Positions 25,261 to 35,171 are shown, counted from the stretch's first letter. The stretch is DNA of 35,529 nucleotides from Lachnospiraceae bacterium (GCA_015056795.1 SVFO01000018.1:1-35529); one strand, 5' to 3'. The notes: generated from the letters alone by a model not told the origin. Made by a program: numbers and translations.

Positions 25261-26466
25261 TTAATAAAAAATTTTTCTGGCTATCTTATTAGCAATTCTA
25301 AAAGATCCGATATTTACTAATACTATATATAATTTCATCAAAAACTTATTTAACAATGTAAACCGAAAATACTTTTGGGCTATTCCCTTAAATCCCATTT
25401 TTTTATAATCTTCCCAAAATTGTTTTCTATCCTTTGGTTTCTCAATAGGTTTTACTAATCTTGATTGTTTACTAATTGCATCATTATATTGTTTTTCATC
25501 TAGCTTTATAACTGATAACCCATTTATCAAATCTCTTCCTTTGGCAGAATGGCAAATAACTAAAGAACATCCCTTTTGATAATCAACTTGTGGAAGGATG
25601 TTTTCTACACCCCAAAAATCACCCATTGTTATGTCAGAGGGCTTATGTGGTGAGCAAAATGGACATGAATAACAGCATTCACGAATCGCGTAATCTGAAA
25701 AAAAAGCATTTTGCCATAGATTTGCAGACATACTTGTATTATCCACTTTGGAATTTGACATTTCAATAGTTTGCAAGTAATTCAATACTCCAAGCTTTGA
25801 ACCCCACCCATATTTTTTTGATCTGCTTTTATAGAAAACAATAGCATTATCGGTATTCTCAATATAATTATTTAAATAATCTTTAAACATTTTTGGAGAT
25901 GGTACACCATGACAAATCAAATCAATTGTAAGCAAATTTTCAGTTGGAATATTGCCATTCTTTAGAAAATTAAGTAATCCCTGTACTTGGCATGATGTGC
26001 CTGAAGCCAAAACTTTATATCCTTTTAACAGTTTATCTTGAATATTTACGAAAGAATCTTCGAGAATGCTTTGAACATATTTGGAACCTTTCATTTTATC
26101 TATTATATCTTCCGAATTTGTAACCACATGACGTACAACAAGATTATCATCAAGAATTGCACCACAAACAAAATCTGGTTTATATATTTCAATTGCTGCA
26201 GAAAAAAAACCACCCGATGTACTATTCAAAAGAACATTTTCATCCTGATTAATAAATGCGTAAAAATTTATCTCCCTTTCTTTTACTATTATATAAGCAG
26301 GACACGTTTGTTTACATTTCCCACAGGAAATACACTTCTCCGCATTTACTGTTGGAAAAAGAAATCCTTCTTCATTTTCGCACATTTCAATGGCATTTGT
26401 AGGGCATGCCGAATAACAGGCCGTACATCCAAAGCATTTTTCTCTGACATCCGAAATATTCTTCAT
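25261..26466 (-). CDS. Ferredoxin / F420-dehydrogenase beta-like protein of glycan clusters
   Basis: The 401-residue protein begins with two 4Fe-4S ferredoxin motifs (C11, C14, C17, C21 and C45, C48, C51, C55) and continues into an FrhB/FdhB-like domain with TSGGFFSA, a second Cys-rich segment CCYSCPFCSPHKPSDITMGDFWG and KGCSLVICHS. Coenzyme F420 is not expected in this organism. Proteins of this type are commonly found beside polysaccharide pyruvyl transferases in glycan operons, as here, and may carry out a flavin-dependent redox step on a sugar or a donor. The exact reaction is unknown. Confidence 0.88.
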   Translation of the reverse strand: MKNISDVREKCFGCTACYSACPTNAIEMCENEEGFLFPTVNAEKCISCGKCKQTCPAYIIVKEREINFYAFINQDENVLLNSTSGGFFSAAIEIYKPDFVCGAILDDNLVVRHVVTNSEDIIDKMKGSKYVQSILEDSFVNIQDKLLKGYKVLASGTSCQVQGLLNFLKNGNIPTENLLTIDLICHGVPSPKMFKDYLNNYIENTDNAIVFYKSRSKKYGWGSKLGVLNYLQTIEMSNSKVDNTSMSANLWQNAFFSDYAIRECCYSCPFCSPHKPSDITMGDFWGVENILPQVDYQKGCSLVICHSAKGRDLINGLSVIKLDEKQYNDAISKQSRLVKPIEKPKDRKQFWEDYKKMGFKGIAQKYFRFTLLNKFLMKLYIVLVNIGSFRIANKIARKIFY

Positions 26467-26491
26467 TTATGATTTTTTACCTTTGTTTATA

Positions 26492-27601
26492 TTATATATT
26501 TTTCATTAAATAATCAACTGATTCTTTTCTTTTAGAATTAATCAAACAATTTATTCTCGAGTAATCCCATTTATATGACATGCTTTCTTCAAAATCGCTT
26601 CCGTTTAATAGTACCTCCTCAAGTCCTAAATATGTAATAAAATCAACTGACTTATCTCTTATAAACGATGTAGCATTAAATAAAATTCGCTTATTATATA
26701 TCAGTCCAAACATTAAGCCATGAAAAGTGCAAGTCATCAAATATTCCGATGCTTTTATATAACTACACCATTCAAACGGAGATATAGAACCTATTGGAAG
26801 AAAGTAGTCACACCAATCACAATGATCACCAAAACTATCTAAACAGATTATTTTTAGATTCTTTTCACTTGCAAATTGCCTTACAAATTTTATTTGATCT
26901 TTGGTAAAAAAACTTCCATATACAACTATATAATTGAAACCCAAATCAATTTGTTTAATATTGGGATCATCGGTAAAATGCCATAACATTGTAGGATCTA
27001 ATACATTGCTTACTTTAGCATCTGTTAATTCTTCACATATCTGAGCTGAATTTATATCTCTTACCGATATTGCGTCAAGCTTCTTAATACCATTTTTAAC
27101 ATATTCTGGATGAAGGCTACCTGGTTTTACCGTACCAAAACTTGCAGCATAAGATATTATCTTGTCTGCATTTATAGAATTCCCAAAAACATACGGATCA
27201 TAATTATAAAAAGGAATGGAATAATCCCACAAAATATCACTCCCAAGTATTACCGTGTCAAAATGCGTTTTCTCCAATTGCCTTGAATTAAGTTCTTCTG
27301 TATGAGAAATACTTGTTAAATAAAATTCCTTAAATTTAAGTAAATTCTTTCTTCGCTGTATGGATTTTATCCTTTTTAGGATATCTTGATAGAAATGAGG
27401 ATTAATTGCCCATAATCTATATATTTCATGCATTTCATATCCATAATACATCTTAGCATGCACTGGATTCATATATGCAATTTGCTTTACATCATATTGG
27501 GGATATGTTTCACCAATAAACTTCTGTAAGGCATACGCCTGCAAAAAAGATCCATAATTAGGTATGCTCCAATGTGTTAAAATGGCAACTATTTTTTTCA
27601 T
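26492..27601 (-). CDS. Polysaccharide pyruvyl transferase family protein
   Basis: Members of PF04230 transfer pyruvate from phosphoenolpyruvate to a sugar as a ketal, adding negative charge to surface glycans; some relatives do other glycosyl chemistry. The 369-residue protein shows the N-terminal HWSIPNYGSFLQAYALQ, the mid segment VILGSDILWDY, ISYAASFGT, ISVRDINSA and LDPTMLW, and CTFHGLMFGLIYNK near the end. GGGGAG precedes the start. It lies 25 bases upstream of the FrhB-like gene. Acceptor sugar unknown. Confidence 0.9.
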   Translation of the reverse strand: MKKIVAILTHWSIPNYGSFLQAYALQKFIGETYPQYDVKQIAYMNPVHAKMYYGYEMHEIYRLWAINPHFYQDILKRIKSIQRRKNLLKFKEFYLTSISHTEELNSRQLEKTHFDTVILGSDILWDYSIPFYNYDPYVFGNSINADKIISYAASFGTVKPGSLHPEYVKNGIKKLDAISVRDINSAQICEELTDAKVSNVLDPTMLWHFTDDPNIKQIDLGFNYIVVYGSFFTKDQIKFVRQFASEKNLKIICLDSFGDHCDWCDYFLPIGSISPFEWCSYIKASEYLMTCTFHGLMFGLIYNKRILFNATSFIRDKSVDFITYLGLEEVLLNGSDFEESMSYKWDYSRINCLINSKRKESVDYLMKNI

Positions 27602-27652
27602 ATAGTTTTACTCCCCTGATCAAATTACTTACATTAGCAATTCCTAAGAAAT

Positions 27653-28630
27653 TTATTTTGTATTCTCCATTAATCTAAGCTTGAGAAGTATTAAATATTT
27701 ATATGCATGAAAATCTACACTTTGACACTTCATCTCATGTTCATAAAAATAATTCATATCATGCATACCTAAGGGATGAACACCACCTCCTCTTTTTGAC
27801 TTCTTTTGAATATATTCATCATACGATTTAACCAAATAATGATTAATTTGAATTGGAAGTTTCACATTTCTTATTGGATTTATATTAAAAGAATACACTT
27901 TATCAAACACATTGACCGGTGGTACAGGTATCCCTTTAACTTTTGCCCAAGTAAAATGCATTTTACCACTATATTTATAGTCTGGATAATATTCATATCT
28001 TGTATTGAAAAAATATTTCCCTATGTCTAAATATTTCTCCCAAGAACATGTAAAGTCTTCTGTTAAAAGGTTTTTAATATCACGATGAATAAATCCAGAG
28101 GATCCCATCATCTTCCAGTTGATTACAACAGATGATCTGTTCTTCTCAAACGGCTTAAGAAAAGAATAGATATCATTTGTGGAATTTGGAATTACAAATT
28201 CATCTAAATCAATAAATCCGACCCATTTGGTCTCATCCTTATATTTATCAAAAAAATTTTGATATGCCTTCATCTGGCTTTGTGGCTCAGGCCATTGAAC
28301 AAGTGTAACAATTTCATCTCGAATATACTTATTTAGAATATCTAAATAGTTATCATTTGATTTATTGTTATACAGATAAAAATGATCTACCCCTACGATT
28401 CTATGAAATTCTATCCATTCTTTTAAATAGTCAGCTTCATCCTTAAAAAAAGCACATATTGATACATTATATTTATAATTTTCCTCAGTTTGATTTCGAG
28501 GTTTAATGAAAGCATAAATAATTTTATAATATACTTGATGAATCGTATTTAGGCAAATTTTAAAAATATATTTCCAGTTAAATCTAACTTCGTTATCAAA
28601 ATCAAGATACTTGTTTCCCTTAATAATCAT
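27653..28630 (-). CDS. GT92-like glycosyltransferase
   Basis: The 325-residue protein resembles glycosyltransferase family 92 (DUF23): SICAFFKDEADYLKEWIEFHRIVGVDHFYLYNN at the start of the catalytic domain (quoted in part as FKDEADYLKEWIEFH) and the metal-binding FIDLDEFVIP. It probably adds one sugar to the lipid-linked repeat unit. The start at 28630 is chosen because AGGAGA lies 10 bases upstream and the gene then begins 25 bases after the previous stop; the frame opens at 28720 but would overlap the upstream gene by 65 bases. No membrane helix is evident. Donor and linkage unknown. Confidence 0.85.
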   Translation of the reverse strand: MIIKGNKYLDFDNEVRFNWKYIFKICLNTIHQVYYKIIYAFIKPRNQTEENYKYNVSICAFFKDEADYLKEWIEFHRIVGVDHFYLYNNKSNDNYLDILNKYIRDEIVTLVQWPEPQSQMKAYQNFFDKYKDETKWVGFIDLDEFVIPNSTNDIYSFLKPFEKNRSSVVINWKMMGSSGFIHRDIKNLLTEDFTCSWEKYLDIGKYFFNTRYEYYPDYKYSGKMHFTWAKVKGIPVPPVNVFDKVYSFNINPIRNVKLPIQINHYLVKSYDEYIQKKSKRGGGVHPLGMHDMNYFYEHEMKCQSVDFHAYKYLILLKLRLMENTK

Positions 28631-28655
28631 TTTTATGCATTCTCCTAAAATAAAT

Positions 28656-29579
28656 CTACTTATATGTGAAAAAAACTTTAATCCTTCGCACGGGATACGA
28701 CACAATCCATTTACAAACATACCAAACTATAGTTTTTTTAGAGTAAAACACTTCTATCGCTTTAAGATTTGTTGTGTCATATGAACAGGGTTTTTTTCTA
28801 ATAACAAAACTAAAATATAGATTAGCAATAAAGTAAGCAGTGTCTTTTTTAATTTTTAATAAAGTATCAAGCGTTATGCTATTTTCACGATATAAGTCAG
28901 AAAGAATACTAATATACTCTACTGAGAATGCTCGAAACAAATCATATTTTCCTTTATTAGCATGTCCAACATTTACTTCATATAACAATTTTGAGTTATC
29001 TATAATATAGTCATTTTTTTCTCTTTCATAAAATAAAATTGTTGAATGAGGAAATAATTCGTTAAATGAAGTTTTATTATTAATGTGATCGAAATCCTCT
29101 TTCCATATTCCCATACCCGTTGACCAACTGCTCCAATAGGAAAGATTTCTTACAAATAAATCAAAATTAGGATAATGCTGTATTCCTGTTATATTTCTTA
29201 TTTCATCATTGCCAAAATACACGACTGGCTTTTGAAACATATTATTTTTAACAAATGAAATAAAGTATTTAAGTGAACCAGGAAGCAATTTGGTTCTGTG
29301 ATTAATAAACTTTATAAATGTTCCTTTAGCAGCTCTATAGCATTCAGGTTCATTTAAGAAACCATTTAAGGATGTTTCCTTGTAAATAAGATTAGAATGC
29401 TTTATCTCTAAATTATGCATCTGTTTTTTGAAATTGTCATTTGTTCCATTATCCATAACAACAACTTCATATTCATTATCATCAACATCTTCCTGTGTAA
29501 AAATACTTTCTAACACCGGAAATACCAATTCTGAAATTCCGTTTGTTGGAATACATAAAGAAAGCAAAATTTCACTCAT
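28656..29579 (-). CDS. GT2-family glycosyltransferase, atypical DXD
   Basis: The 307-residue protein has a GT-A start (LLSLCIPTNGISELVFPVLESIF, quoted in part as LLSLCIPTNG; then YEVVVMDNGTND at 38-48), as in GT2 enzymes of O-antigen and capsule clusters. Where a DXD metal site is expected (about 91-98) the sequence reads FINHRTKL, so the usual metal ligands are not obvious. The enzyme may use another residue or have lost activity. AAAGGATAA precedes the ATG. A 123-base gap, the largest in the glycan operon, separates it from the acetyltransferase gene upstream; I see no convincing promoter in it. Confidence 0.8.
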   Translation of the reverse strand: MSEILLSLCIPTNGISELVFPVLESIFTQEDVDDNEYEVVVMDNGTNDNFKKQMHNLEIKHSNLIYKETSLNGFLNEPECYRAAKGTFIKFINHRTKLLPGSLKYFISFVKNNMFQKPVVYFGNDEIRNITGIQHYPNFDLFVRNLSYWSSWSTGMGIWKEDFDHINNKTSFNELFPHSTILFYEREKNDYIIDNSKLLYEVNVGHANKGKYDLFRAFSVEYISILSDLYRENSITLDTLLKIKKDTAYFIANLYFSFVIRKKPCSYDTTNLKAIEVFYSKKTIVWYVCKWIVSYPVRRIKVFFTYK

Positions 29580-29702
29580 CGTTTTATCCTTTTCTTATAA
29601 TGTTCCCTCAAATATTTCTATTTCTTGATAAACAACTGTTATCTTATATCTCAAAATATATGTGTGCGAAATCCAAACCATCTTAATGTATTTTGTATTC
29701 TT

Positions 29703-30335
29703 CTATTTATTTTCATAAGTTTTCTTTGGAAACCAGCTAAATAATTCATTAATTTCGCATACATCCATTTTTTCGATCGGCATATGCAATTCATTTATAT
29801 GCTCTCGAATCAAATCTTCCGTAAGCAAAGAATAATCTAATTTCATTAAGAAGTCTCTTATCTCATTATTAAATCTATACTTAATCAAACTTGCTGGTAC
29901 GCCGCCTACTACAGAATATGCTTCAACATCCTTGCATACAACTGCACCTGCAGCAATAATGGAACCCTGACCTATTTTAACTCCGGATAATATTGTCGCC
30001 CCATGACCTATCCATACATCATCTTCTATAAGAATATCTCCTTTTGCATAACTCATATCATCCAATTCTAATACTTTAATTGAAAATGGGAAGGTTGACA
30101 AACAATTTGATTTATGCTCAGAATCAAGTAAAAAAGTTACCTTGGGGGCAATTGAACAGAAGGAACCTATCTTTAATTTTGCGGCTTTATCCCCATTCAC
30201 AACATTTAAGTGACCGTAACTATAATTACCGATAAGAACATTTTCTCTCTTAAATAAACTGTCAGGTATGCAATTTTTGTTTTTCCATCTACACTTGAAG
30301 AAAAAAAGTTTTATCTTTGTTTTAATCCCAAACAT
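29703..30335 (-). CDS. Left-handed beta-helix O-acetyltransferase (CatB/XAT-like)
   Basis: The 210-residue protein shows the hexapeptide repeats of the LbH fold ([44 protein letters not shown] in part as [14 protein letters not shown]) with the conserved His of IGHGA-type segments, and the late motif [14 protein letters not shown]. Such enzymes transfer an acetyl group from acetyl-CoA to a sugar hydroxyl, here probably a residue of the surface glycan. It acts in the cytoplasm on the donor or the lipid-linked unit. It lies between two GT2 genes. Acceptor unknown. Confidence 0.9.
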   Translation of the reverse strand: MFGIKTKIKLFFFKCRWKNKNCIPDSLFKRENVLIGNYSYGHLNVVNGDKAAKLKIGSFCSIAPKVTFLLDSEHKSNCLSTFPFSIKVLELDDMSYAKGDILIEDDVWIGHGATILSGVKIGQGSIIAAGAVVCKDVEAYSVVGGVPASLIKYRFNNEIRDFLMKLDYSLLTEDLIREHINELHMPIEKMDVCEINELFSWFPKKTYENK

Positions 30336-30376
30336 TCTCCATCACCACCTGCTTATATCCAAGCACAAATTATTTC

Positions 30377-31228
30377 TTATACTTCTTCCTTACCTGTCTT
30401 GATTCTCCATAATTTCCAACAACTATCAATATTCCATTTATAATAAAACTTTCTTTTCTTTTTTCCTTCTCCATAAATCTCTTTTGTCGACGCACCCTCT
30501 TTATGTTTCACAAAAGCATCCTCGTAATACTTCATTTTAAGTTTATGATTTTTTACTCGTTCCTTTAGAATGCTTTCTTCATTATACATAAAAGTTTTAT
30601 CATATAAGCCATCAAATTCTTTTATATATCGATTCGCAAAAATCAAACAAGCACCAAATAATTGGAAATCATCATCTTTATTTGGATGATATTCTATTAT
30701 TTCGTGCGAAAAAAACTTTTGTATCATTATATCAAAATTAAAAAAGCAAAAAAAATAAAGAATGTAATACTTTATAATCCTCACAAATAATTGTTGTTTT
30801 GTTGCATATTGTACGGGAATTGGATTTTGATTCTTGCCATCCACAATTGATATAATTTGATTTCCTGCAACATCAAAATAATCTTCTTCAAAATGTTTTT
30901 TGATTATTTTAATATAATCTATTTGAGGAAAAATCAAATCGTTATTGCATAAAATTATTATTTCAGCTTTTAATTTATGTTTTGCATATAGAAAACCAAG
31001 ATTATTTCCTTTTGCAAATCCAAGATTTTTCTCAGATTTCAGAAAATATATTTGATCATATTCATAATATATCTTCTTGATTTCATCCAATTTTCCGTAA
31101 ATTGAACCATTATCAACTATAACAATTCTGGCTTTATCATTTATGACATATTTTAATAAAGATTCTACACAAGCCTTTGTATCTCTTAGATTTTCATAAT
31201 GCAACACGACAAATACAATATTCATCAT
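30377..31228 (-). CDS. GT2-family glycosyltransferase, rhamnosyltransferase-like
   Basis: The 283-residue protein has a canonical GT-A fold start (MNIVFVVLHYEN, IVIVDNGS), SEKNLGFAKGNNLGF, and the metal motif NND in IIILCNNDLIF. The overall pattern resembles WbbL-type rhamnosyltransferases, though the donor cannot be read from sequence. The start at 31228 is chosen because GGGAG is 11 bases upstream; the longer frame opens with a TTG that overlaps that site. It lies between a GT4 gene and the acetyltransferase gene. Confidence 0.87.
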   Translation of the reverse strand: MMNIVFVVLHYENLRDTKACVESLLKYVINDKARIVIVDNGSIYGKLDEIKKIYYEYDQIYFLKSEKNLGFAKGNNLGFLYAKHKLKAEIIILCNNDLIFPQIDYIKIIKKHFEEDYFDVAGNQIISIVDGKNQNPIPVQYATKQQLFVRIIKYYILYFFCFFNFDIMIQKFFSHEIIEYHPNKDDDFQLFGACLIFANRYIKEFDGLYDKTFMYNEESILKERVKNHKLKMKYYEDAFVKHKEGASTKEIYGEGKKKRKFYYKWNIDSCWKLWRIKTGKEEV

Positions 31229-31263
31229 TGAAACTAATTCTCCCAATATTAATTATACTATTG

Positions 31264-32361
31264 TCACCTAACGGTTCTGTGATATGTATCAACAATCAAA
31301 CCAGCGGAATCATTCCAATGAAATTTACCAACTTGCTTAAATCCCTTTTTAATCATTTCATTTCTGTCTTTGTAATTCATTAGTCGATCAATGGCATCTG
31401 CAATTGATGAAATCATAAAAGGATCAAAGTATAAGCCAGCATTTCCTACAACTTCTGGTAAAGAAGTTGTATTTGCAACAGCTACCGGGATCCCACATGC
31501 CATAGCTTCCAAGGGTGGAATGCCAAATCCCTCAAAAAAAGAAGGATAAATGAAACACTCTGCTCCATTATACAGTCGAATTAAATCTTCATCGGAAACA
31601 TAATCTGTTAATACAATGCTTTCTGGTTTCTTATTTACTGCCTTAATCACATCAGAATACAACCATGCCTTCTTCCCAACAATCACTAATTTCACATCAT
31701 GATTATTTTGTTTATTCCAAAGATTAAAAGCTTCAATCAGCCTAGGGATATTTTTCCTTGGCTGCAAATTCCCTACTGTTAAAATATATTTTGCTTTTCC
31801 AATTCCAAACTTCCCCCTTAATTCTTCCTCGTTCAAATCATTTTTATCTAAAGTATGAAATCTCTGATTGACTGCGTTATAGGTCACAATCACCTTCTCT
31901 GGTTTAATTCGATATTGTTTTACAATATCATTTTTTGAGTATTCTGAGACAGTAAATATATAATCTGAATGCTTTGCTGCATATGGAATTAGAATTTTCT
32001 GCCTTAGATATTCTTTTTTTATAAAAATATCTTTATAGTGTTCAAAACATATATCATGTATTGTGCATACAACCTTACAATGCCTTATAAATGGAATAAA
32101 ATACTGCGTATGAAGAACTTCTACTTGATATTTCTTGCATAAAAGATCTAATTCATAAAAATTTCTTAAAAAGGCAGATTTAGACCGAAATCTAATAACC
32201 CTAAACTTATCTTTATACTCGTCTGCCTCAATCGTATCTCTTACAAATAAATAAACAATGTCATCAGAGGATACAACCATTTCACGAAGAATATTCCTAT
32301 AATAACTTTCATTCCCGCCCGAATGATCTCCTAACATATGACCATCAATGCCAATAATCAT
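31264..32361 (-). CDS. GT4-family glycosyltransferase
   Basis: The 365-residue protein is a GT-B enzyme. The N-terminal domain starts IGIDGHMLGDHSGGNESYYRNI, and the C-terminal domain carries the family motifs TVGNLQPRKNIPRLIEAF and FIYPSFFEGFGIPPLEAMACG with the E(x7)E pattern that binds the nucleotide-sugar. It probably extends the repeat unit using a mannosyl or similar donor (family precedent only). AGGGGAG precedes the ATG, 15 bases after the previous gene. Confidence 0.92.
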   Translation of the reverse strand: MIIGIDGHMLGDHSGGNESYYRNILREMVVSSDDIVYLFVRDTIEADEYKDKFRVIRFRSKSAFLRNFYELDLLCKKYQVEVLHTQYFIPFIRHCKVVCTIHDICFEHYKDIFIKKEYLRQKILIPYAAKHSDYIFTVSEYSKNDIVKQYRIKPEKVIVTYNAVNQRFHTLDKNDLNEEELRGKFGIGKAKYILTVGNLQPRKNIPRLIEAFNLWNKQNNHDVKLVIVGKKAWLYSDVIKAVNKKPESIVLTDYVSDEDLIRLYNGAECFIYPSFFEGFGIPPLEAMACGIPVAVANTTSLPEVVGNAGLYFDPFMISSIADAIDRLMNYKDRNEMIKKGFKQVGKFHWNDSAGLIVDTYHRTVR

Positions 32362-32376
32362 TATTTATATACTCCC

Positions 32377-33621
32377 CTAATGATGTGAAATATATTTCCA
32401 CAATTTTTTATATTCATTCCCAATAAATTCCCAGCTATATTTATCTATTATTCTTTGTTTAGCAGCAAGTCCAAGTCTTTCCACATCAAATTTATCCATG
32501 CATTCCACCGATTCTATTAGACTCGCTAAACTACCCTCTTCTTTACTCCAATATAAAGCTGCATCTTGTCCAACTTCTTCGTTAAAGCCGACTTTTAATA
32601 ATAAATTTATCTTAGTACTTGCCAAAGCTTCCAAAAGACTTGGATTAGTTCCGCCCACTTCATGTCCGTGAAGATAAGCAAAGGCATTTTCCCTGATTTT
32701 TTTAATAAGTTTTTGGTCATAAATGGTTCCAACAAACTTAATTCTTTCATCTATTTTCCAATTCAATTTTTTTGCTAATTCTTTTGCTAATTTTCCATTA
32801 TCATTGGTAACTAAAACTAGGCATTTGGATGTATGAGATTTCATAAATTCTTTCATTATGATCTCATAATTATTTTCTGGGACAAATCGACCTACTACCA
32901 GATAATATCCATATTTTTTAAGTAGATACTTATTTAACCATTCATCAAATTTAATGTCATCAATGGTTGAAGCGGAAACATCTGCACCATAAGCGATATA
33001 TTTCGTATTAAAACGACCATACTCTCGATTTATGTATTTTTCAATGTTTTCTGAATCACAAACAATAAGATCTGCTAATCCTATCATTTTCTTCTCTGAC
33101 CATTTCCAATACTTTTTGATTGGCATTGACCATTTTGCGCGCATCCATTCATGCCCATCCGGATTCAGTAAATATTTGCCTCCTATACTTTTTATCTGTT
33201 GTGCATATTTTTTAACAAATAACCCGATTCTACAAGTTAAAATATAGAAAATTGGTGAAACAACATTATTCATTTTGCAATATCGTATGCTGTACTCAAG
33301 CGCCTTACAATCGTAGTAAATTGCAACTGCAGGTCCAATATTAGGACAAGAAATTTTAAATATATGAGCGTTGCGATATATAAATTCAGATGAATATCCA
33401 TCCTTATTCTTTTTTATTGTCTTAAGGTTTTGTAACATACTCTCATCCATTGAACCAACACCATTTGCTTTACAAGCAACATGATATTGTATACCTGTAT
33501 CAAATTGATGTTGTTCAATTAACTTATCAACAAAAGTCTCATAACCGCCGTATTGTCCTATGGACTTTGCACCGATAATAAAAACATGTTGAATCAATTG
33601 CCCCTTTGAATGCTGATCCAT
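32377..33621 (-). CDS. DUF1972-type glycosyltransferase (Cps2T/WchF-like)
   Basis: The 414-residue protein opens with FIIGAKSIGQYGGYETFVDKL, the hallmark of the DUF1972 group, followed by a GT4-like C-terminal domain (VVGRFVPENNYEIIMKEF, VGTIYDQ, HGHEVGGTNPSLLEALA). Characterised relatives add beta-1,4-rhamnose to a lipid-linked glucose as the second sugar of streptococcal capsules. Its position directly after the priming transferase (14 bases) fits a second-sugar role, inferred from that precedent. AAAGGA precedes the start. Confidence 0.9.
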   Translation of the reverse strand: MDQHSKGQLIQHVFIIGAKSIGQYGGYETFVDKLIEQHQFDTGIQYHVACKANGVGSMDESMLQNLKTIKKNKDGYSSEFIYRNAHIFKISCPNIGPAVAIYYDCKALEYSIRYCKMNNVVSPIFYILTCRIGLFVKKYAQQIKSIGGKYLLNPDGHEWMRAKWSMPIKKYWKWSEKKMIGLADLIVCDSENIEKYINREYGRFNTKYIAYGADVSASTIDDIKFDEWLNKYLLKKYGYYLVVGRFVPENNYEIIMKEFMKSHTSKCLVLVTNDNGKLAKELAKKLNWKIDERIKFVGTIYDQKLIKKIRENAFAYLHGHEVGGTNPSLLEALASTKINLLLKVGFNEEVGQDAALYWSKEEGSLASLIESVECMDKFDVERLGLAAKQRIIDKYSWEFIGNEYKKLWKYISHH

Positions 33622-33635
33622 TTTTAAACTATCCT

Positions 33636-35171
33636 TTATTTTGATCCTTTTCCTGTCAACACAACAACAAATGTCTGTAACAAGATCTTCAAATCCTGCC
33701 CCAAGCTCCAGTTATCAATATACTGCAGGTCCAGTTTAACGACCTCATTAAAATCCTTGACGTCACTTCTGCCGCTGACCTGCCATAATCCAGTCAATCC
33801 GGGCGTAATGCTCATTCTTCTGCGATAATAATCATTATATTGCTCAAACTCATCCTCTGTAGGCGGTCTCGTGCCAACAAGGCTCATATCGCCCTTAAAG
33901 ATGTTCCAAAACTGTGGCAGTTCATCCAAGCTAGTTCTACGAAGGAATTTTCCGACCTTCGTGATTCTGGGATCATTTTCCATCTTAAACATCAGTCCCT
34001 GGACTTCATTTTGCTCCATGAGTTCTTTTTTTCGTTCCTCTGCATCAGCATACATGGAACGAAACTTGTAAATACGAAATCTTCTTCCATTTTTCCCGAT
34101 TCTGGTTTGCGAAAAGAATACTGGTCCCTTAGAATCCTCTATTTTAATTGCAATTGCAATCCAAGGAAGGAAAATGGCTGTTATCAAAAGTCCAACAAAG
34201 CTGCCAACGATATCCGTTATGCGTTTTACAATACTCATGCGCCAATCGCGATCTTCGTTATTATAGCACATTACAGGGAAATCAGCGAATTCACCGACTC
34301 CGCTGCAAGGAACACTGAAGCTCATGTTTTGAATACAATAATAGCATCGAATACCCATTAAAACGAAGGACTGCACCCATTGATCCATTTCTTCATTCGC
34401 CTGTCCACAGTAGAAAAACACAACATCAATAGGCATCTGCCTTGCTGCTTCAATTAAATCTTCTCTTCCTGCTATAATTTGGGGCATGGACTCTTTGGGA
34501 TTCTTCCCTTTAATTAATTCTGATGAAGTTTTTTCCTTTTCAATGACAAGCATCTTAGCCGTTGGGCAATCTTTATTTTTGGCCTGCATCGAAAGTTTTA
34601 ACGCTTCTTCAACTGTTTTCCCATCCGTCAATGCCGCACCGACAATTTCATAGCTCCAGCCCTTATCGTTTTGAATGTTCTCCATGACCTTGCCGAGAAG
34701 CTTTGAATCTGTAACAATTAAGATTTTCTCACTACCTTTTCCTTTGCTGTAGGTAGCATTGATAAACGCCTTAAATAAAATACGTAAAGCATAGCAAAGG
34801 ATTGAATCACATATTATAAAATAACCCAGCATTAAACGGGAAAACACCAGCTCTAATCGAAATAAATATACGCAGGTACTTAGAAATGCAAATTGAATAA
34901 AGTTATATTTAAGAACCTCTCCGGCTTCTACGAAATAACCTCTTTGAAAGAATCCTTCATATCGATTCATCATAAGGTTATAAAGAATACATCCTAGAAT
35001 ACATAAAACATATACGGGAAACCATTCTGTTTCTTCCGTAACCTGGGCGCCGAACGGCAATGCCAATCTTAAGCACCTGGCAATCACGTAAGCGATCGCA
35101 ATCGTAATTAAATCAATAAAGAAAGTGCCGTAGGTCTCTATGAGCTTATATTTTTTTCGATATAGCTTCAT
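33636..35171 (-). CDS. Polyprenyl-phosphate sugar-phosphate transferase (priming glycosyltransferase)
   Basis: This enzyme likely starts the repeat unit by moving a sugar-1-phosphate from a nucleotide-sugar to undecaprenyl phosphate at the membrane. The 511-residue protein has four N-terminal membrane helices (about 13-125), a Rossmann-like cytosolic domain (about 148-300) and, after a further hydrophobic helix (about 321-345), the bacterial sugar transferase domain with YKFRSM, RRTSLDELPQFWNIFKGDMSLVGTRPP (starting near 411) and TPGLTGLWQVSGRS. This matches WbaP/CpsE-type enzymes. It is the first gene of the glycan operon and less AT-rich than those after it. The ribosome site is weak, and no strong promoter is seen in the 79-base gap upstream. 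Confidence 0.94.
   Translation of the reverse strand: MKLYRKKYKLIETYGTFFIDLITIAIAYVIARCLRLALPFGAQVTEETEWFPVYVLCILGCILYNLMMNRYEGFFQRGYFVEAGEVLKYNFIQFAFLSTCVYLFRLELVFSRLMLGYFIICDSILCYALRILFKAFINATYSKGKGSEKILIVTDSKLLGKVMENIQNDKGWSYEIVGAALTDGKTVEEALKLSMQAKNKDCPTAKMLVIEKEKTSSELIKGKNPKESMPQIIAGREDLIEAARQMPIDVVFFYCGQANEEMDQWVQSFVLMGIRCYYCIQNMSFSVPCSGVGEFADFPVMCYNNEDRDWRMSIVKRITDIVGSFVGLLITAIFLPWIAIAIKIEDSKGPVFFSQTRIGKNGRRFRIYKFRSMYADAEERKKELMEQNEVQGLMFKMENDPRITKVGKFLRRTSLDELPQFWNIFKGDMSLVGTRPPTEDEFEQYNDYYRRRMSITPGLTGLWQVSGRSDVKDFNEVVKLDLQYIDNWSLGQDLKILLQTFVVVLTGKGSK

Noticed and set aside
28631..28720. Longer N-terminus for the GT92-like gene overlapping the upstream GT2 gene by 65 bases
   Set aside because: The internal ATG at 28630 has AGGAGA at good distance and normal operon spacing; the longer start has neither.
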